64,000 nucleotides of DNA from positions 372,001 to 436,000 of the forward strand of contig NZ_CACSKD010000002.1 in assembly GCF_902706285.1 (NCBI RefSeq), read 5' to 3'. Under the pieces are notes generated by a model. The model was not told the DNA's origin and did no database searches. It was given only the letters and a program-made list of their open reading frames with translations. The translations under genes and the position numbers were made by a program. Position 1 is the first letter of the stretch; each line of letters begins with the position of its first letter. Source of the DNA: Rhizobium sp. 18055. GTDB taxonomy: Bacteria; Pseudomonadota; Alphaproteobacteria; Rhizobiales; Rhizobiaceae. Below are positions 1 to 9,044 of the stretch, piece after piece.

Positions 1-898
1 GCCGGTCCTGGAAGGTCAGCAGGTTGTTGAGGAGGAAGTTGCTGGTGGCGGCAACCAGCGTCGCCACTGTCTGCGCCGCGATGAAGGGCACGGAGAGCGC
101 AAGCGCCGTGTAGAGCACCGCCAGATGGATGAAGAGGCCGGACCCACCGACGAACAGGAAGGAAATCAGACTGGCCGGCAGCACGCCGCGGGTCATCTTG
201 CTCAGCAGGAACGTCACGAATTTCCAGATGACGTAGCTATCGAGCTTCGATTCGCCGCTGAGGCGGGCGCCGAAATCGAAAGGCACCTCTGCGTGCCGCA
301 ATTCCCTGTGGGAGTAGAGGATGTCGAGCAGCAGCTTGAAACCGGGATCGCCAAGACGCGGCGCCACATTCAGGAAGGTCTCGCGGCGAATGATGAAGAA
401 ACCCGTCAAGGGATCGACCAACCGGCGACCGAGCACGAAGCTGCTCAGCCAATTGCCGACCTTTGAAAGGGTGTTGCGCAGCGGCGAAAGCGCATCCGCC
501 TGGCGCTCATCGCCAAGCTTGCGTGCGGCGCTGACAATATGGAAATCGCCCTGCTGCAGGCGATCGACCATTTCCTTGACGACCTCCGGGTCGTGCTGAC
601 CATCGACATCCATCACGCACAGCAGGTCGCCCTTTGCCGACAACATGCCCTGGATGCTTGATCTTGCCAGGCCACGATCCTGTAGACGGGTGATGATGCG
701 CACGCGCGGATCGTCAACCACATAGTCGAAAACCTTCTGCGCGGTTCCATCGGCAGAATTGTCATCGACGAAAATGATCTCCCAATCGGCATCGCGAAGC
801 GCAGCCTTGGTGCGCTCGATGAAAGGGATGACATTTCCGGACTCGTTAAAAGTCGGAGCGATAATCGAGATTCGTCCTGCCGGCACAGCGTGATCCAT
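1..898 (-). CDS. Family 2 glycosyltransferase with C-terminal GtrA-like membrane domain (partial, 3' end outside window)
   Basis: The frame opens with ATG (MDHAVPAGRISIIAPTFNES) and runs off the left edge, so the C-terminus is missing. The first ~230 residues are a GT-A fold of the dolichol-phosphate-mannose synthase type: 'SIIAPTFNE' at the start, 'IIFVDDNSADGT' for nucleotide binding and 'LCVMDVDGQHDPE' with the DxD-type metal site. 'DPLTGFFIIRR' is typical of this subfamily. From about residue 245 the sequence becomes hydrophobic ('FLLSKMTRGVLPASLISFLFVGGSG...'), matching GtrA/DPMS-type membrane segments. Such proteins move a sugar from a nucleotide donor to polyprenyl phosphate at the inner membrane. 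The exact sugar and acceptor cannot be told. No operon partner is visible in the window. Confidence 0.85.
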   Translation of the reverse strand, partial: MDHAVPAGRISIIAPTFNESGNVIPFIERTKAALRDADWEIIFVDDNSADGTAQKVFDYVVDDPRVRIITRLQDRGLARSSIQGMLSAKGDLLCVMDVDGQHDPEVVKEMVDRLQQGDFHIVSAARKLGDERQADALSPLRNTLSKVGNWLSSFVLGRRLVDPLTGFFIIRRETFLNVAPRLGDPGFKLLLDILYSHRELRHAEVPFDFGARLSGESKLDSYVIWKFVTFLLSKMTRGVLPASLISFLFVGGSGLFIHLAVLYTALALSVPFIAAQTVATLVAATSNFLLNNLLTFQDR

Positions 899-905
899 TT
901 AAAAA

Positions 906-926
906 ACCTGAACGCACCTAACAGGT
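906..926 (-). promoter_or_regulatory. Short hairpin plus T-run directly upstream of the glycosyltransferase start
   Basis: On the minus strand ACCTG and CAGGT form a 5-bp stem with an 11-nt loop, followed by six T and then, within a few bases, the ATG of the glycosyltransferase. The shape is that of a weak intrinsic terminator or attenuator in a leader. The stem is short, so it may be chance. Confidence 0.25.
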
Positions 927-956
927 CGCTAAATCAAAATCCAGCGGCAAGCAAAC

Positions 957-997
957 GCGGACAGTGCCACAAGCAAATTGCACGGGGTACTGTCCGC
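957..997 (-). terminator. Hairpin 3' of gatA, probable terminator without a strong U-tract
   Basis: GCGGACAGT (957-965) and ACTGTCCGC (989-997) form a perfect 9-bp inverted repeat, 26 nt beyond the gatA stop and between gatA and the next minus-strand gene. Downstream bases on the minus strand (CGTTTGCTTG) give only a weak U-tract. It is more likely an mRNA-end stem or weak terminator than an operator. Confidence 0.45.
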
Positions 998-1023
998 ATA
1001 TCAAGCGGATGACGGTGAGTTTC

Positions 1024-2505
1024 TTACCACCACTTGGCAGGCGTGAACCTGCCGGCTGCCTGTTCGATCACATAGGCCGTCTTGAAGAGGGTTTCCTCTT
1101 CGAACGGCTTGCCGATCAGCTGCAGGCCAAGTGGCAGGCCCTTGTGGTCGAGGCCGGCCGGGACGGCGATGCCGGGCAGGCCTGCCATGTTGACGGTGAC
1201 GGTGAAGATGTCGTTGAGGTACATGTTGACCGGATCGGCGGCCAGATCCTCGTCGGCGATGCCGAACGCAGACGACGGGGTGGCGGGTGTCAGGATGGCA
1301 TCGACGCCGGCGTGGAAGGCGAGGTCGAAGTCGCGCTTGATCAGCGTGCGGACCTTCTGTGCCTGGATGTAATAGGCGTCGTAGTAGCCGGCCGAGAGCA
1401 CGTAGGTGCCGATCATGATACGGCGCTTGACTTCCTTGCCGAAGCCGGCAGCGCGGGTCTTCTCGTACATGTCGGCAATGTCCTTGCCATCGACACGCAG
1501 ACCGTAGCGAACGCCGTCGTAGCGCGCGAGGTTGGACGAGGCTTCGGCGGGTGCGACGATGTAATAAGCCGGCAACGCGTATTTGGTGTGCGGCAGCGAG
1601 ATGTTGACGATCTCGGCGCCGGCGTCCTTCAGCCAGGCGATGCCCTGCTGCCAGAGGGTCTCGATTTCCTCAGGCATGCCATCGACGCGGTATTCGTTCG
1701 GAATGCCGATCTTCATGCCCTTCAGCGACTGGCCGAGCACGGCTTCGTAGTCAGGAACAGGCAGATCGACCGACGTGGTGTCCTTGGCATCGACCGATGC
1801 CATCGAGCGCAGCAGGATCGCGGCATCGCGGACGTCGCGGGCGATCGGGCCGGCCTGGTCGAGCGAGGATGCGAAGGCAACCGTGCCCCAGCGCGAGCAA
1901 CGGCCATAGGTCGGCTTGATGCCGACGGTGCCGGTGAAGGCGGCCGGCTGGCGGATCGAGCCGCCGGTGTCGGTGGCGGTGGCGCCGGCGCAGAGGTGGG
2001 CGGCAACAGCGGCTGCCGAACCGCCCGACGAGCCGCCCGGAACGAGCTGCTGGTTGGAACCTTCAGCGCGCCACGGGTTGATCACCGGGCCGTAGAACGA
2101 GGTTTCGTTGGAGGAGCCCATGGCGAACTCGTCCATGTTGAGCTTGCCGAGCATGACGGCGCCGTCGTCCCAGAGGTTCTGGGTGACGGTCGATTCGTAA
2201 TGCGGCTTGAAGCCGTCGAGGATGTGGCTGCAGGCCTGGGTGTGGATGCCTTCGGTGGCGAACAGGTCCTTGATGCCGAGCGGAATGCCTTCGAGATCGC
2301 CACCCTTGCCGCCGGCAAGACGCGCGTCGGAGGCTTCCGCCATCTGCAGCGCCTTTTCAGGCGTGACCTTGATATAGGCGTTGAGCTTGTCGTTAGCCGT
2401 CTCGATCGCCGAGATATAGGCTTCGGTCAGTTCGGTTGCTTTGATTTCCTTGGCGCGCAGCTTGGTGCGGGCTTCGGCAATGGTCAGGCTGGTGAGTTCG
2501 CTCAT
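1024..2505 (-). CDS. gatA: Asp-tRNA(Asn)/Glu-tRNA(Gln) amidotransferase subunit A
   Basis: A 493-aa glutaminase subunit of GatCAB. It releases ammonia from glutamine for amidation of misacylated Glu-tRNA(Gln) and/or Asp-tRNA(Asn) in the cytoplasm. The amidase signature is intact: catalytic Lys in '[13 protein letters not shown]', the glycine/serine loop '[13 protein letters not shown]' and the nucleophile-Ser segment '[13 protein letters not shown]'. I chose the ATG giving [15 protein letters not shown]; an upstream in-frame TTG would add five residues without a better ribosome-binding site. gatC lies directly upstream in the same direction. gatB is not adjacent, as is usual in rhizobia. Length matches the family. 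Confidence 0.97.
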   Translation of the reverse strand: MSELTSLTIAEARTKLRAKEIKATELTEAYISAIETANDKLNAYIKVTPEKALQMAEASDARLAGGKGGDLEGIPLGIKDLFATEGIHTQACSHILDGFKPHYESTVTQNLWDDGAVMLGKLNMDEFAMGSSNETSFYGPVINPWRAEGSNQQLVPGGSSGGSAAAVAAHLCAGATATDTGGSIRQPAAFTGTVGIKPTYGRCSRWGTVAFASSLDQAGPIARDVRDAAILLRSMASVDAKDTTSVDLPVPDYEAVLGQSLKGMKIGIPNEYRVDGMPEEIETLWQQGIAWLKDAGAEIVNISLPHTKYALPAYYIVAPAEASSNLARYDGVRYGLRVDGKDIADMYEKTRAAGFGKEVKRRIMIGTYVLSAGYYDAYYIQAQKVRTLIKRDFDLAFHAGVDAILTPATPSSAFGIADEDLAADPVNMYLNDIFTVTVNMAGLPGIAVPAGLDHKGLPLGLQLIGKPFEEETLFKTAYVIEQAAGRFTPAKWW

Positions 2506-2559
2506 GATGTTTCGCTTCAAATCTGGAATGGCAACGGAGTCGGAAAGCGGCGAGAGGCC

Positions 2560-2847
2560 TTATTCGACGACTTTGGGCACCAGGAAGAAATTCTGATCGG
2601 TGACCGGCGCATTGGCGACGATATCGGCAGCCTTGCTGCCATCGGTCACGGCGTCGGCGCGCTTCTTCATCAGCATCGGCGTGACCGAGGTCATCGCCTC
2701 GACGCCCTCGACATTCACTTCCGATAGTTGCTCGACGAAACCGAGAATACCGTTCAACTCGCCAACCATGCGGTTTGCCTCGTCTTCGGAGACGGCAATA
2801 CGGGCAAGGCGCGCAACGCGCTTAACGGTGGCAAGATCGACGGACAT
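2560..2847 (-). CDS. gatC: Asp-tRNA(Asn)/Glu-tRNA(Gln) amidotransferase subunit C
   Basis: A 95-aa GatC, the small belt-like subunit that stabilises GatA against GatB. The sequence '[52 protein letters not shown]' is characteristic of the family, including the ending region '...[12 protein letters not shown]'. The ATG was chosen because a GGAGA Shine-Dalgarno sits ~6 nt upstream and because the nine extra residues of the longer frame (MGKSHPEKT) are not conserved-looking. It precedes gatA by 54 bp and is surely co-transcribed with it. Confidence 0.96.
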   Translation of the reverse strand: MSVDLATVKRVARLARIAVSEDEANRMVGELNGILGFVEQLSEVNVEGVEAMTSVTPMLMKKRADAVTDGSKAADIVANAPVTDQNFFLVPKVVE

Positions 2848-2968
2848 GGTCTTCTCCGGATGGGATTTTCCCACCCGCTATAAAGGCCATGCCCGCTGTG
2901 TGCAACGGGCATGGCGTTTCGATTGCGCAGATTTCCGCCCTCAGATCGGGGCGATTGCGATCGGCTGA

Positions 2969-3673
2969 TCAGACAGAGACGCTGCCGCCCGACTTCATCA
3001 CCTCGACAGCGGTCTTGGAGCCTTCCATGCCCTTCACGAACTTGTCCGGCGTCTGCTCGAGCAGCCCGAACGTGCCGTAGTGGCAGGGAATGACCTGCTT
3101 GAAGTTGAAGAAACGCTGACAGGAGAGCGCTGCCACTGCGCCGCCCATGGTGAAACGATCGCCGACGGGCACGATGCCGATATCGGGCTGATGCAGTTCG
3201 TTGATCAGGCCCATGTCGGTGAAGATATCGGTGTCGCCCATGTGCAGGACCGACATTTCGCCATCGAAATGCATCATCAGGCCATTGGCACTGCCGAGCG
3301 AATGAGACACACCGTCCTCGGTGATCTGGGCAGAGGAGTGATGCGCCTGGGTGAGCGTTACGGTGAAGCCGTCAAAGCTGACCGTACCGCCAGTGCCGGC
3401 CATTTCGAGCTTTTCGACGCCGCGATGGCCGAGCCAGGCCGAGAGATCGGCATTGGCGAGAACCGACGCGCCGGTCTCCTTGGCGATCTGGATGGTGTCG
3501 CCGACATGGTCGCCGTGGCCGTGGGTCAGGAGAATGTGCGTGACGCCCTTGGTCGCTTCCTTGATGTCCTGCCCGGCAAAGCTCGGATTGTGGGTCAGGA
3601 ACGGGTCGAGAAGAATTGTCGCCTTTGCGGTCTCGATGCGGAAGGCTGCGTGCCCTAGCCAGGTGATCTTCAT
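2969..3673 (-). CDS. UPF0173 metal-dependent hydrolase (metallo-beta-lactamase fold)
   Basis: A 234-aa protein of the UPF0173/YtkL-type branch of the metallo-beta-lactamase superfamily. The N-terminus '[26 protein letters not shown]' is diagnostic, and the metal motif HxHxDH appears as '[11 protein letters not shown]'. Further metal ligands are in '[12 protein letters not shown]' and 'IPCHYGTFG'. Family length is matched. It is predicted to be a cytosolic, dinuclear-metal hydrolase; the substrate is unknown for the family. It stands alone, divergent from ruvX across a 119-bp gap. Confidence 0.93.
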   Translation of the reverse strand: MKITWLGHAAFRIETAKATILLDPFLTHNPSFAGQDIKEATKGVTHILLTHGHGDHVGDTIQIAKETGASVLANADLSAWLGHRGVEKLEMAGTGGTVSFDGFTVTLTQAHHSSAQITEDGVSHSLGSANGLMMHFDGEMSVLHMGDTDIFTDMGLINELHQPDIGIVPVGDRFTMGGAVAALSCQRFFNFKQVIPCHYGTFGLLEQTPDKFVKGMEGSKTAVEVMKSGGSVSV

Positions 3674-3792
3674 GAAATGTCTCCTTGTATTATGTGATGC
3701 AAAAACCTGTTTCGATCGCTATGGACATATCCGATGCAGCCGCAAAGAAAAGCGGTGGCGGCTTCAATTTGTTTTGACGGGATGAAACGACG

Positions 3793-4287
3793 ATGACGGT
3801 GCTGACGATCGAAGAACTGGCGGCAGCCCTTCAGCCGGGACAAGCCATTGCCGGGCTGGACCTCGGCACCAAGACGATCGGGCTGTCGATGTCGGATCTC
3901 GGGCGACGCTTCTCGACGCCGCGAACGGTGATCAAGCGCGAGAAATTCACCATAGATGCGCAGGTGCTGCTGGCGTTTGCGGCCAAGGAGAAGGTCGCTG
4001 CCCTCGTCATCGGCCTGCCGATGAACATGGATGGCTCCGCTGGACCGCGTGTGCAGGCGACTCGCGCCTTTGTTCGCAACATGGAGCAGAAAACCGCCCT
4101 GCCCTTCGTCTATTGGGACGAACGGCTATCGACGGTGGCTGCCGAACGGGCGCTGCTGGAGATGGACGTATCGCGCGCCAAGCGGGCCGAACGCATCGAT
4201 TCGGCGGCCGCAAGTTTCATTCTTCAGGGAGCCCTGGACAGGCTCTCGTCGCTGGCAAGAGCGGCGTCCGACGACTTGGACGCCTGA
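3793..4287 (+). CDS. ruvX: Putative Holliday junction resolvase / pre-16S rRNA nuclease (YqgF family)
   Basis: A 164-aa YqgF/RuvX RNase H-fold protein. The first acidic catalytic strand is '[18 protein letters not shown]', the second '[20 protein letters not shown]', and the third region '[18 protein letters not shown]...[16 protein letters not shown]' carries the conserved E-R-L-S/T and D-x-A-A motifs. The family is known from E. coli for 16S rRNA 5'-end maturation and was first proposed as a Holliday junction resolvase. Its 3' end overlaps the end of the convergent downstream gene by 64 bp. Confidence 0.93.
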   Translation: MTVLTIEELAAALQPGQAIAGLDLGTKTIGLSMSDLGRRFSTPRTVIKREKFTIDAQVLLAFAAKEKVAALVIGLPMNMDGSAGPRVQATRAFVRNMEQKTALPFVYWDERLSTVAAERALLEMDVSRAKRAERIDSAAASFILQGALDRLSSLARAASDDLDA

Positions 4288-4556
4288 CGTGCCTGCCACC
4301 AGGCAAAAATCTTCCTGCGTTTGCGGAAAGCCATGATGGCTAAGACGACCAAGCTGTCGACAGCGATAGCGCGGGCGACCAGCGGCGGAATGACTTCCGG
4401 CGGAATGCCGAGAACATTGGCATAGACCTGGAAGGTCAGGTCATGCGCCTGGCGCGTCAGCATGAAGATGCCGAAGCTCATGTCGTAATAGGAAAGCCAG
4501 TACCAGCCCGCCAGGAAGACGATCGGACCCGCCCAGAAAATCAGGAACCACTTCAT
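4224..4556 (-). CDS. Small inner-membrane protein, DUF6105-like
   Basis: A 110-aa protein with two or three hydrophobic segments ('[22 protein letters not shown]' and '[22 protein letters not shown]') and a basic cytoplasmic tail ('[14 protein letters not shown]') ending '...DESLSRAP'. I recognise the pattern as one common in Rhizobiales (DUF6105, from memory). Function is unknown. It is translationally coupled to the gene upstream, whose stop overlaps its start by 4 bp (ATGA). Its 3' end overlaps ruvX on the other strand by 64 bp. Confidence 0.8.
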   Translation of the reverse strand: MKWFLIFWAGPIVFLAGWYWLSYYDMSFGIFMLTRQAHDLTFQVYANVLGIPPEVIPPLVARAIAVDSLVVLAIMAFRKRRKIFAWWQARQASKSSDAALASDESLSRAP

Positions 4557-4738
4557 GCGGTCGCCCCTCTTTGTCTTTTTGCGAATGGCCGCTCAAGCGA
4601 AACCAGCCATGTCGACAATGCCATCAAACTGAGAACCAGGGCCGGCACCGCGATATCCAGCGCAAGCACGGCAAAGAACATCATCGCGGCAACGAGGAAC
4701 ATGATTCTCGCGATTTTGGTTCCCATGGTTCCAGACAC
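4553..4738 (-). CDS. Very small membrane protein, function unknown
   Basis: A 61-aa ORF (MSGTMGTKIARIMFLVAAMMFFAVLAL...) with two predicted membrane helices, about residues 11-30 and 30-46, and a short basic tail. Support comes from the 4-bp ATGA overlap with the following membrane-protein gene, which suggests a two-gene operon. I do not recognise a family. Start alternatives are M1 or M5. Confidence 0.6.
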   Translation of the reverse strand: MSGTMGTKIARIMFLVAAMMFFAVLALDIAVPALVLSLMALSTWLVSLERPFAKRQRGATA

Positions 4739-4850
4739 TCAAAACTTTGAAACTGTCCGGCAACCTGACCCCTTAACCTTCGCGACGCAATGTAAACCAT
4801 TTGTTAAGGTTAACAGCATGGCCGCTTCCTGTGGAAACACGGATGGCCGA

Positions 4851-5513
4851 TCAGCCGTAAACGCCGCGAACGATGCGTTTCAGCGCTGTTTCCGCCTTCT
4901 CCCAGTCCTTCGGCGTCTTCAGCGCCAGACCGGCACACTGCCCGCCTGCCGACGCCGAGAGCACGATATGCTGGATGGCGGCGATCAGAATCGCATTGAC
5001 GGCGACGGCATCGACACCCTTCGGCGGTGTCAGCGATCCGCGCATGCGCTCCAGCCAGTTGGCCAGCGCCTTCGAGCGTGCTTCGGACAGCCGCCTCACC
5101 TGCTCTGTGTTTTCCGACACTTCCCAAGCGACGATGCGGCGCATCAGCGGGTCATCGCGCAAGGCTTGGAGGAAGAGCAGCGACAGGCGCTCCATCAGGT
5201 CACCATAGGTGAGCAGGAACATACCGCCGGTATCTTCCGGAATACGGTCCTTGACCCAGGTGCCGAGATCGGCGCCGATCGCATCGACCAGGCCATTGAG
5301 GCCGCCGTAATAGCGATAGATCAGCTGCTTGTCGCAGCCGGTCTTGCGGGCGACAGCATTGATGCCGAAATTCTGGAAGCCCTCTTCCGCCAGCAGCGCC
5401 TTGGCGGCATTGAGGATGGCCTTTTCCGTTGCACCACGATCCCGCACACGCTTTTCGGGTTCGGCCTGCGGGGCGTCGGAGATCGGGGTCAGGACCATGG
5501 GATCATTCAGCAT
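4851..5513 (-). CDS. TetR/AcrR family transcriptional regulator
   Basis: A 220-aa regulator. The N-terminal helix-turn-helix is 'RGATEKAILNAAKALLAEEGFQNFGINAVARKTGCDKQLIYRYYGGLNGLVDAIGADLG', a textbook TetR DNA-binding domain; the remaining ~150 residues form the variable ligand domain. I chose the ATG of MLNDPMVLTP. A GTG 24 nt upstream would lie inside the palindrome described next and leave no room for the promoter. The nearest minus-strand gene downstream begins at 4738 and is not clearly linked. The ligand is unknown; autoregulation is likely. Confidence 0.9.
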   Translation of the reverse strand: MLNDPMVLTPISDAPQAEPEKRVRDRGATEKAILNAAKALLAEEGFQNFGINAVARKTGCDKQLIYRYYGGLNGLVDAIGADLGTWVKDRIPEDTGGMFLLTYGDLMERLSLLFLQALRDDPLMRRIVAWEVSENTEQVRRLSEARSKALANWLERMRGSLTPPKGVDAVAVNAILIAAIQHIVLSASAGGQCAGLALKTPKDWEKAETALKRIVRGVYG

Positions 5514-5524
5514 CAGGGACTCGG

Positions 5525-5554
5525 TTTTATTTGTCACTCATCGGTGAGTAACAA
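5525..5554 (-). promoter_or_regulatory. Promoter with palindromic operator for the TetR gene
   Basis: An interrupted palindrome (ACTCA-TCGG-TGAGT, extended by GT/AC at the ends) covers 5533-5552 just upstream of the TetR-family gene. On the minus strand a possible -35 TTGTTA (5554-5549) and -10 ATAAAA (5530-5525), 18 bp apart, flank it, so a dimer bound there would block RNA polymerase. This is the usual layout of TetR autoregulation; the binding itself is inferred. Confidence 0.6.
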
Positions 5555-5638
5555 CGCCGCGTTCAACCGGCAACGGCCAAACCCTTGAAAGATTGTGGAT
5601 AGTTTTGCCCGCCGCCCTGAGAGCGCCCCGGGATCGGT

Positions 5639-6256
5639 TTAAAGCGTCTGCCCGAACCAGACCGTGCGGTCGGACGGCTCGACCAGCGGCGGTTCCAGCC
5701 GCGTGAAGCCGCGGGAACTCCAGAAACCGATGCCACCGGCGTTGGTGGCGCTGGCACCGAGATGCACGGCTTTCACGCCATCACGACGCGCCTGCGAAAA
5801 CCACATGTCGAGCAGCCTGGTGCCCATACCCTGCCCGCGCAAGCGCGACAGCAGATTCATATGGATGTGGGCCGGAAAGGCTTCGACCAGAGCGGCCTGC
5901 GCGATCTCCGGATGGTGGATCGCGGCGATGCGTTTCTGGTCGGCGTCCCAGAGTTCGGGGTCGCCTTGCGGTTCGGGATAAGCGCTGCGGAGATTCGGCC
6001 ACCAGTCGCGTTCCAGCTTTGCCTGGAAGGCCCGGGTGTCGTAGACGCCGACGAGATAGCCGGCGACGCCGTCTTCATCCTCGGCCACGAAAGCGGTCTC
6101 CGGGCTTAGCGCCACATAGGGTGCTGAGTAGATGTGGCCGATCAGCTTGCCGTCGCGGTGCAGTGGCGAGGCGTCCTCGCCGGCATCGCCTGTGACCAGC
6201 GAGATGTTGTAGATCTGCTCGATATCGTCGGCATGGGCGGGGCGCAGGATCGTCAT
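5639..6256 (-). CDS. GNAT family N-acetyltransferase
   Basis: A 205-aa GNAT-fold protein starting 'MTILRPAHADDIEQIYNISLVTGDAGEDAS'. The acetyl-CoA-binding region is 'HIHMNLLSRLRGQGMGTRLLDMWFSQARRDG' (R/Q-x-x-G-x-G/A type) followed by 'VHLGASATNAGGIGFWSSRGFTRLE'. It resembles proteins annotated as O-GlcNAcase-like or general GNAT acetyltransferases; the substrate cannot be predicted. Its ATG shares one base with the stop of the upstream acyl-CoA dehydrogenase gene (TGATG), so the two are translationally coupled. Confidence 0.88.
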   Translation of the reverse strand: MTILRPAHADDIEQIYNISLVTGDAGEDASPLHRDGKLIGHIYSAPYVALSPETAFVAEDEDGVAGYLVGVYDTRAFQAKLERDWWPNLRSAYPEPQGDPELWDADQKRIAAIHHPEIAQAALVEAFPAHIHMNLLSRLRGQGMGTRLLDMWFSQARRDGVKAVHLGASATNAGGIGFWSSRGFTRLEPPLVEPSDRTVWFGQTL

Positions 6257-7905
6257 CAGCTTGCCGGCGGATAGAGGAGGTCGACAATGTAGCCAGCATC
6301 GAAGCGGCTATCGAGCATGCCATAGGTGGAGCGCCAGCCGCCGGCGAGACGGGTTTCGATGAAGGCATCGGCGATGCGCCCTGCCCCCAGCCGGTAGAGT
6401 TCGGCAGCACCGGCGGCGAGCGCCAGTTGTTCGACCAGCAGGCGTGCGGCACCCTCGTCACGTTCGCAGAGCGCCATGGCGGCGCGCAGCACATCGATGG
6501 TCTTCTTGCCGGCCGGGCCCAGATCGCGGGCGAGGCCAGCGAAGACGGTCTCGAACAGGTCCTTGCCGCGGTTGAGAATGCGGAGCACATCGAGCGCCAT
6601 GACATTGCCGGAGCCTTCCCAGATCGCATTCACAGGCGCTTCGCGGTAGTGACGGGCGATCGGACGTTCCTCGATGTAGCCGCTGCCGCCGATGCACTCC
6701 ATCGCTTCATAGATGAGCGCGGGAGCGATCTTGCAGCACCAGTATTTGGCGACCGGGGTCATCACGCGGGCATAGGCTGCCTCTTCGGCACTGCCGCGGG
6801 CGCGGTCGAATGCATCAGCCAACCGGAAGGACAAAGCGGTTGCGGCTGCGACGTCGAGCGCCATATCGGCAAGGACGCGGGTCATGATCGGCTGGCTGAC
6901 CAGCATCTTGCCGAACACGCTGCGGCCGCGGGTGTGGTGCACGGCTTCGGCGAGCGAGGCGCGCATGATGCCGGACGATGCCAGCGCGCAATCGAGGCGC
7001 GTCAGGGTGACCATGTCGAGAATGGTGCGAACGCCGGCATCGGGACCACCGAGCATAAAGCCGAAGGTGTCGTTGAACTCGACTTCGGCAGACGCATTCG
7101 AGCGGTTGCCGACCTTGTCCTTCAGGCGCTGGAACTGCAGGCCGTTGGCGGAGCCGTCTTCGAGCAGGCGCGGCACCAGGAAGCAGCCCATGCCCTCCTT
7201 GGTCTGCGCCAGCATGATGAAGGCGTCGCTCATCGGCGCCGACATGAACCACTTGTGGCCGGACAGACGGTAGATGCCGTCGCTGACCTTTTCGGCGGAC
7301 GTGGTATTCGAGCGGACGTCGGTGCCGCCCTGCTTTTCGGTCATACCCATGCCGATGGTGACGGCGGATTTCTGCATCGCGGGCTTGTTGGACGAATCAT
7401 ACTTGCGCGACAGGATTTTCGGCGCCCAGTCCTTCTGGACCGCCGGCGACGCGGAGAGCGCGGCAACCGATGCGCTGGTCATGGTGATCGGGCAGAGGTG
7501 ACCGGTTTCCAGCTGCGCCGACAGATAGAACCGGGCGGCACGGATCTTGTGCGCCTGGTCCTTGGCGTCGGAATCGGCCTGCGGGTCCCAGACCGACGAG
7601 TGCAGCCCCACCGACATCGAGCGACGCATCAGCGCATGCCAGGCCGGATGGTACTCGACGACATCGAGCCGCTCGCCGCGCGGGCCATGGGTGCGCAGCT
7701 GCGGCACGCCCTGGTTTGCCATGCGCGCCAGCTCCTGCGCCTCGGGCGAGGTCACGTAGCGGCCGATGTTGTCGAGATCATCGCGGATGCCGCGCGGCAA
7801 GGCGCCGGTCAGGTCGACGATCAGCGGATCGGACCTGTAGGCATTGATGCCGGACCACAGGCTCGGCTGATTGAGTTCGGCGAGTTTTTCTTCGGCGGGT
7901 GTCAT
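6256..7905 (-). CDS. aidB: AidB-like acyl-CoA dehydrogenase family protein
   Basis: A 549-aa flavoprotein of the acyl-CoA dehydrogenase superfamily. The C-terminal block 'YEAMECIGGSGYIEERPIARHYREAPVNAIWEGSGNVMALDVLRIL' and the middle block 'GMGMTEKQGGTDVRSNTTSAEK' are characteristic of the AidB branch. E. coli AidB binds DNA and FAD and is induced by alkylation damage; its physiological substrate is unsettled. The length matches AidB (~540 aa) better than catabolic acyl-CoA dehydrogenases (~380-400 aa). No ada/alkB gene is adjacent. It is coupled to a GNAT acetyltransferase by a 1-bp overlap. Confidence 0.88.
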   Translation of the reverse strand: MTPAEEKLAELNQPSLWSGINAYRSDPLIVDLTGALPRGIRDDLDNIGRYVTSPEAQELARMANQGVPQLRTHGPRGERLDVVEYHPAWHALMRRSMSVGLHSSVWDPQADSDAKDQAHKIRAARFYLSAQLETGHLCPITMTSASVAALSASPAVQKDWAPKILSRKYDSSNKPAMQKSAVTIGMGMTEKQGGTDVRSNTTSAEKVSDGIYRLSGHKWFMSAPMSDAFIMLAQTKEGMGCFLVPRLLEDGSANGLQFQRLKDKVGNRSNASAEVEFNDTFGFMLGGPDAGVRTILDMVTLTRLDCALASSGIMRASLAEAVHHTRGRSVFGKMLVSQPIMTRVLADMALDVAAATALSFRLADAFDRARGSAEEAAYARVMTPVAKYWCCKIAPALIYEAMECIGGSGYIEERPIARHYREAPVNAIWEGSGNVMALDVLRILNRGKDLFETVFAGLARDLGPAGKKTIDVLRAAMALCERDEGAARLLVEQLALAAGAAELYRLGAGRIADAFIETRLAGGWRSTYGMLDSRFDAGYIVDLLYPPAS

Positions 7906-8087
7906 GAATCGCTTCTAGTGCATGAGGCAGTCAAAGGGAAACCGGAAGTTTCGATTTCGCGCTGCTCCTGCTTTAGCCGAATTGCGACAAAATTGCAGGG
8001 GGAGAGTGCCCTTTGCCCACAGCCCATGCTTGCCGCCGCCGCATGCACTCTTTATAGAGCCGCTGACGACAGCTTAGAGGCAGGTTC

Positions 8088-9044
8088 ATGGTCTTCTTTC
8101 CCCACCGCCACCTCATCGGTATCAAAGGGCTCACAGAGCAGGATATCACCTTTCTCCTCGACAAGGCCGACGAGGCCGTGAAGATCAGTCGACAGCGAGA
8201 GAAGAAGACGTCGACCCTGAGAGGCCTGACGCAGATCAATCTCTTCTTCGAAGCATCGACGCGCACGCAGGCCTCATTCGAACTGGCCGGCAAGCGCCTC
8301 GGCGCCGATGTGATGAACATGTCGGTCGGCAATTCTTCGGTGAAAAAGGGCGAGACGCTGATCGATACGGCGATGACGCTGAACGCGATGCGCCCCGACG
8401 TGCTGGTGATCCGGCATTCCAGCGCTGGCGCTGCAGCGCTGCTCGCTCAGAAAGTCTCCTGCGCGGTGGTCAACGCCGGCGATGGCCAGCACGAGCATCC
8501 GACACAGGCACTCCTCGACGCGCTGACGATCCGCCGCGCCAAGGGCAAGCTGTCGCGCATCATCGTGGCGATCTGCGGCGACGTGCTGCATTCGCGGGTG
8601 GCGCGGTCGAACATTCTGCTTCTCAACGCGATGGGCGCGCGGGTGCGGGTCGTGGCACCGGCGACACTGTTGCCGGCCGGGATTGCCGACATGGGTGTCG
8701 AGGTGTTTCACTCGATGAAGGAAGGGCTGAAGGACGCCGACGTGGTGATGATGCTGCGGCTGCAGCGCGAGCGAATGTCCGGCGCCTTCGTGCCGTCGGT
8801 GCGTGAATATTTCCACTTCTACGGCCTCGACGCGGAAACGCTGAAGGCGGCGAAAGAGGATGCGATGGTGATGCACCCCGGTCCGATGAACCGCGGGGTG
8901 GAAATCGCCTCCGAGGTTGCCGACGGACCGCAGAGCGTGATCGCCGAACAGGTCGAGATGGGCGTTGCCGTGCGCATGGCCGTGATGGAGACGCTGCTGA
9001 TCTCGCAGAACCAGGGGCCCCGCAGCGAAGGAGCCGGCGCATGA
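8088..9044 (+). CDS. pyrB: Aspartate carbamoyltransferase catalytic subunit
   Basis: A 318-aa PyrB that condenses carbamoyl phosphate and aspartate in pyrimidine synthesis. The carbamoyl-phosphate loop is '[20 protein letters not shown]' (STRT, residues 57-60), followed by '[20 protein letters not shown]' and '[12 protein letters not shown]'. No pyrI is present. Instead the gene overlaps the next one by 4 bp (ATGA), the arrangement seen for pseudomonad PyrB and its inactive dihydroorotase partner. The start has a GAGGCAGG-like ribosome-binding site. Expression is probably driven from the gap after aidB. Confidence 0.97.
   Translation: MVFFPHRHLIGIKGLTEQDITFLLDKADEAVKISRQREKKTSTLRGLTQINLFFEASTRTQASFELAGKRLGADVMNMSVGNSSVKKGETLIDTAMTLNAMRPDVLVIRHSSAGAAALLAQKVSCAVVNAGDGQHEHPTQALLDALTIRRAKGKLSRIIVAICGDVLHSRVARSNILLLNAMGARVRVVAPATLLPAGIADMGVEVFHSMKEGLKDADVVMMLRLQRERMSGAFVPSVREYFHFYGLDAETLKAAKEDAMVMHPGPMNRGVEIASEVADGPQSVIAEQVEMGVAVRMAVMETLLISQNQGPRSEGAGA

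Noticed and set aside
6427..8181. A 584-aa plus-strand open frame
   Set aside because: It is antisense to the AidB-like gene, His/Gly/Arg-rich without motifs, and results from codon bias in GC-rich DNA. Similar long antisense frames over gatA, topA, rnr, dnaE and nuoM were left out for the same reason.
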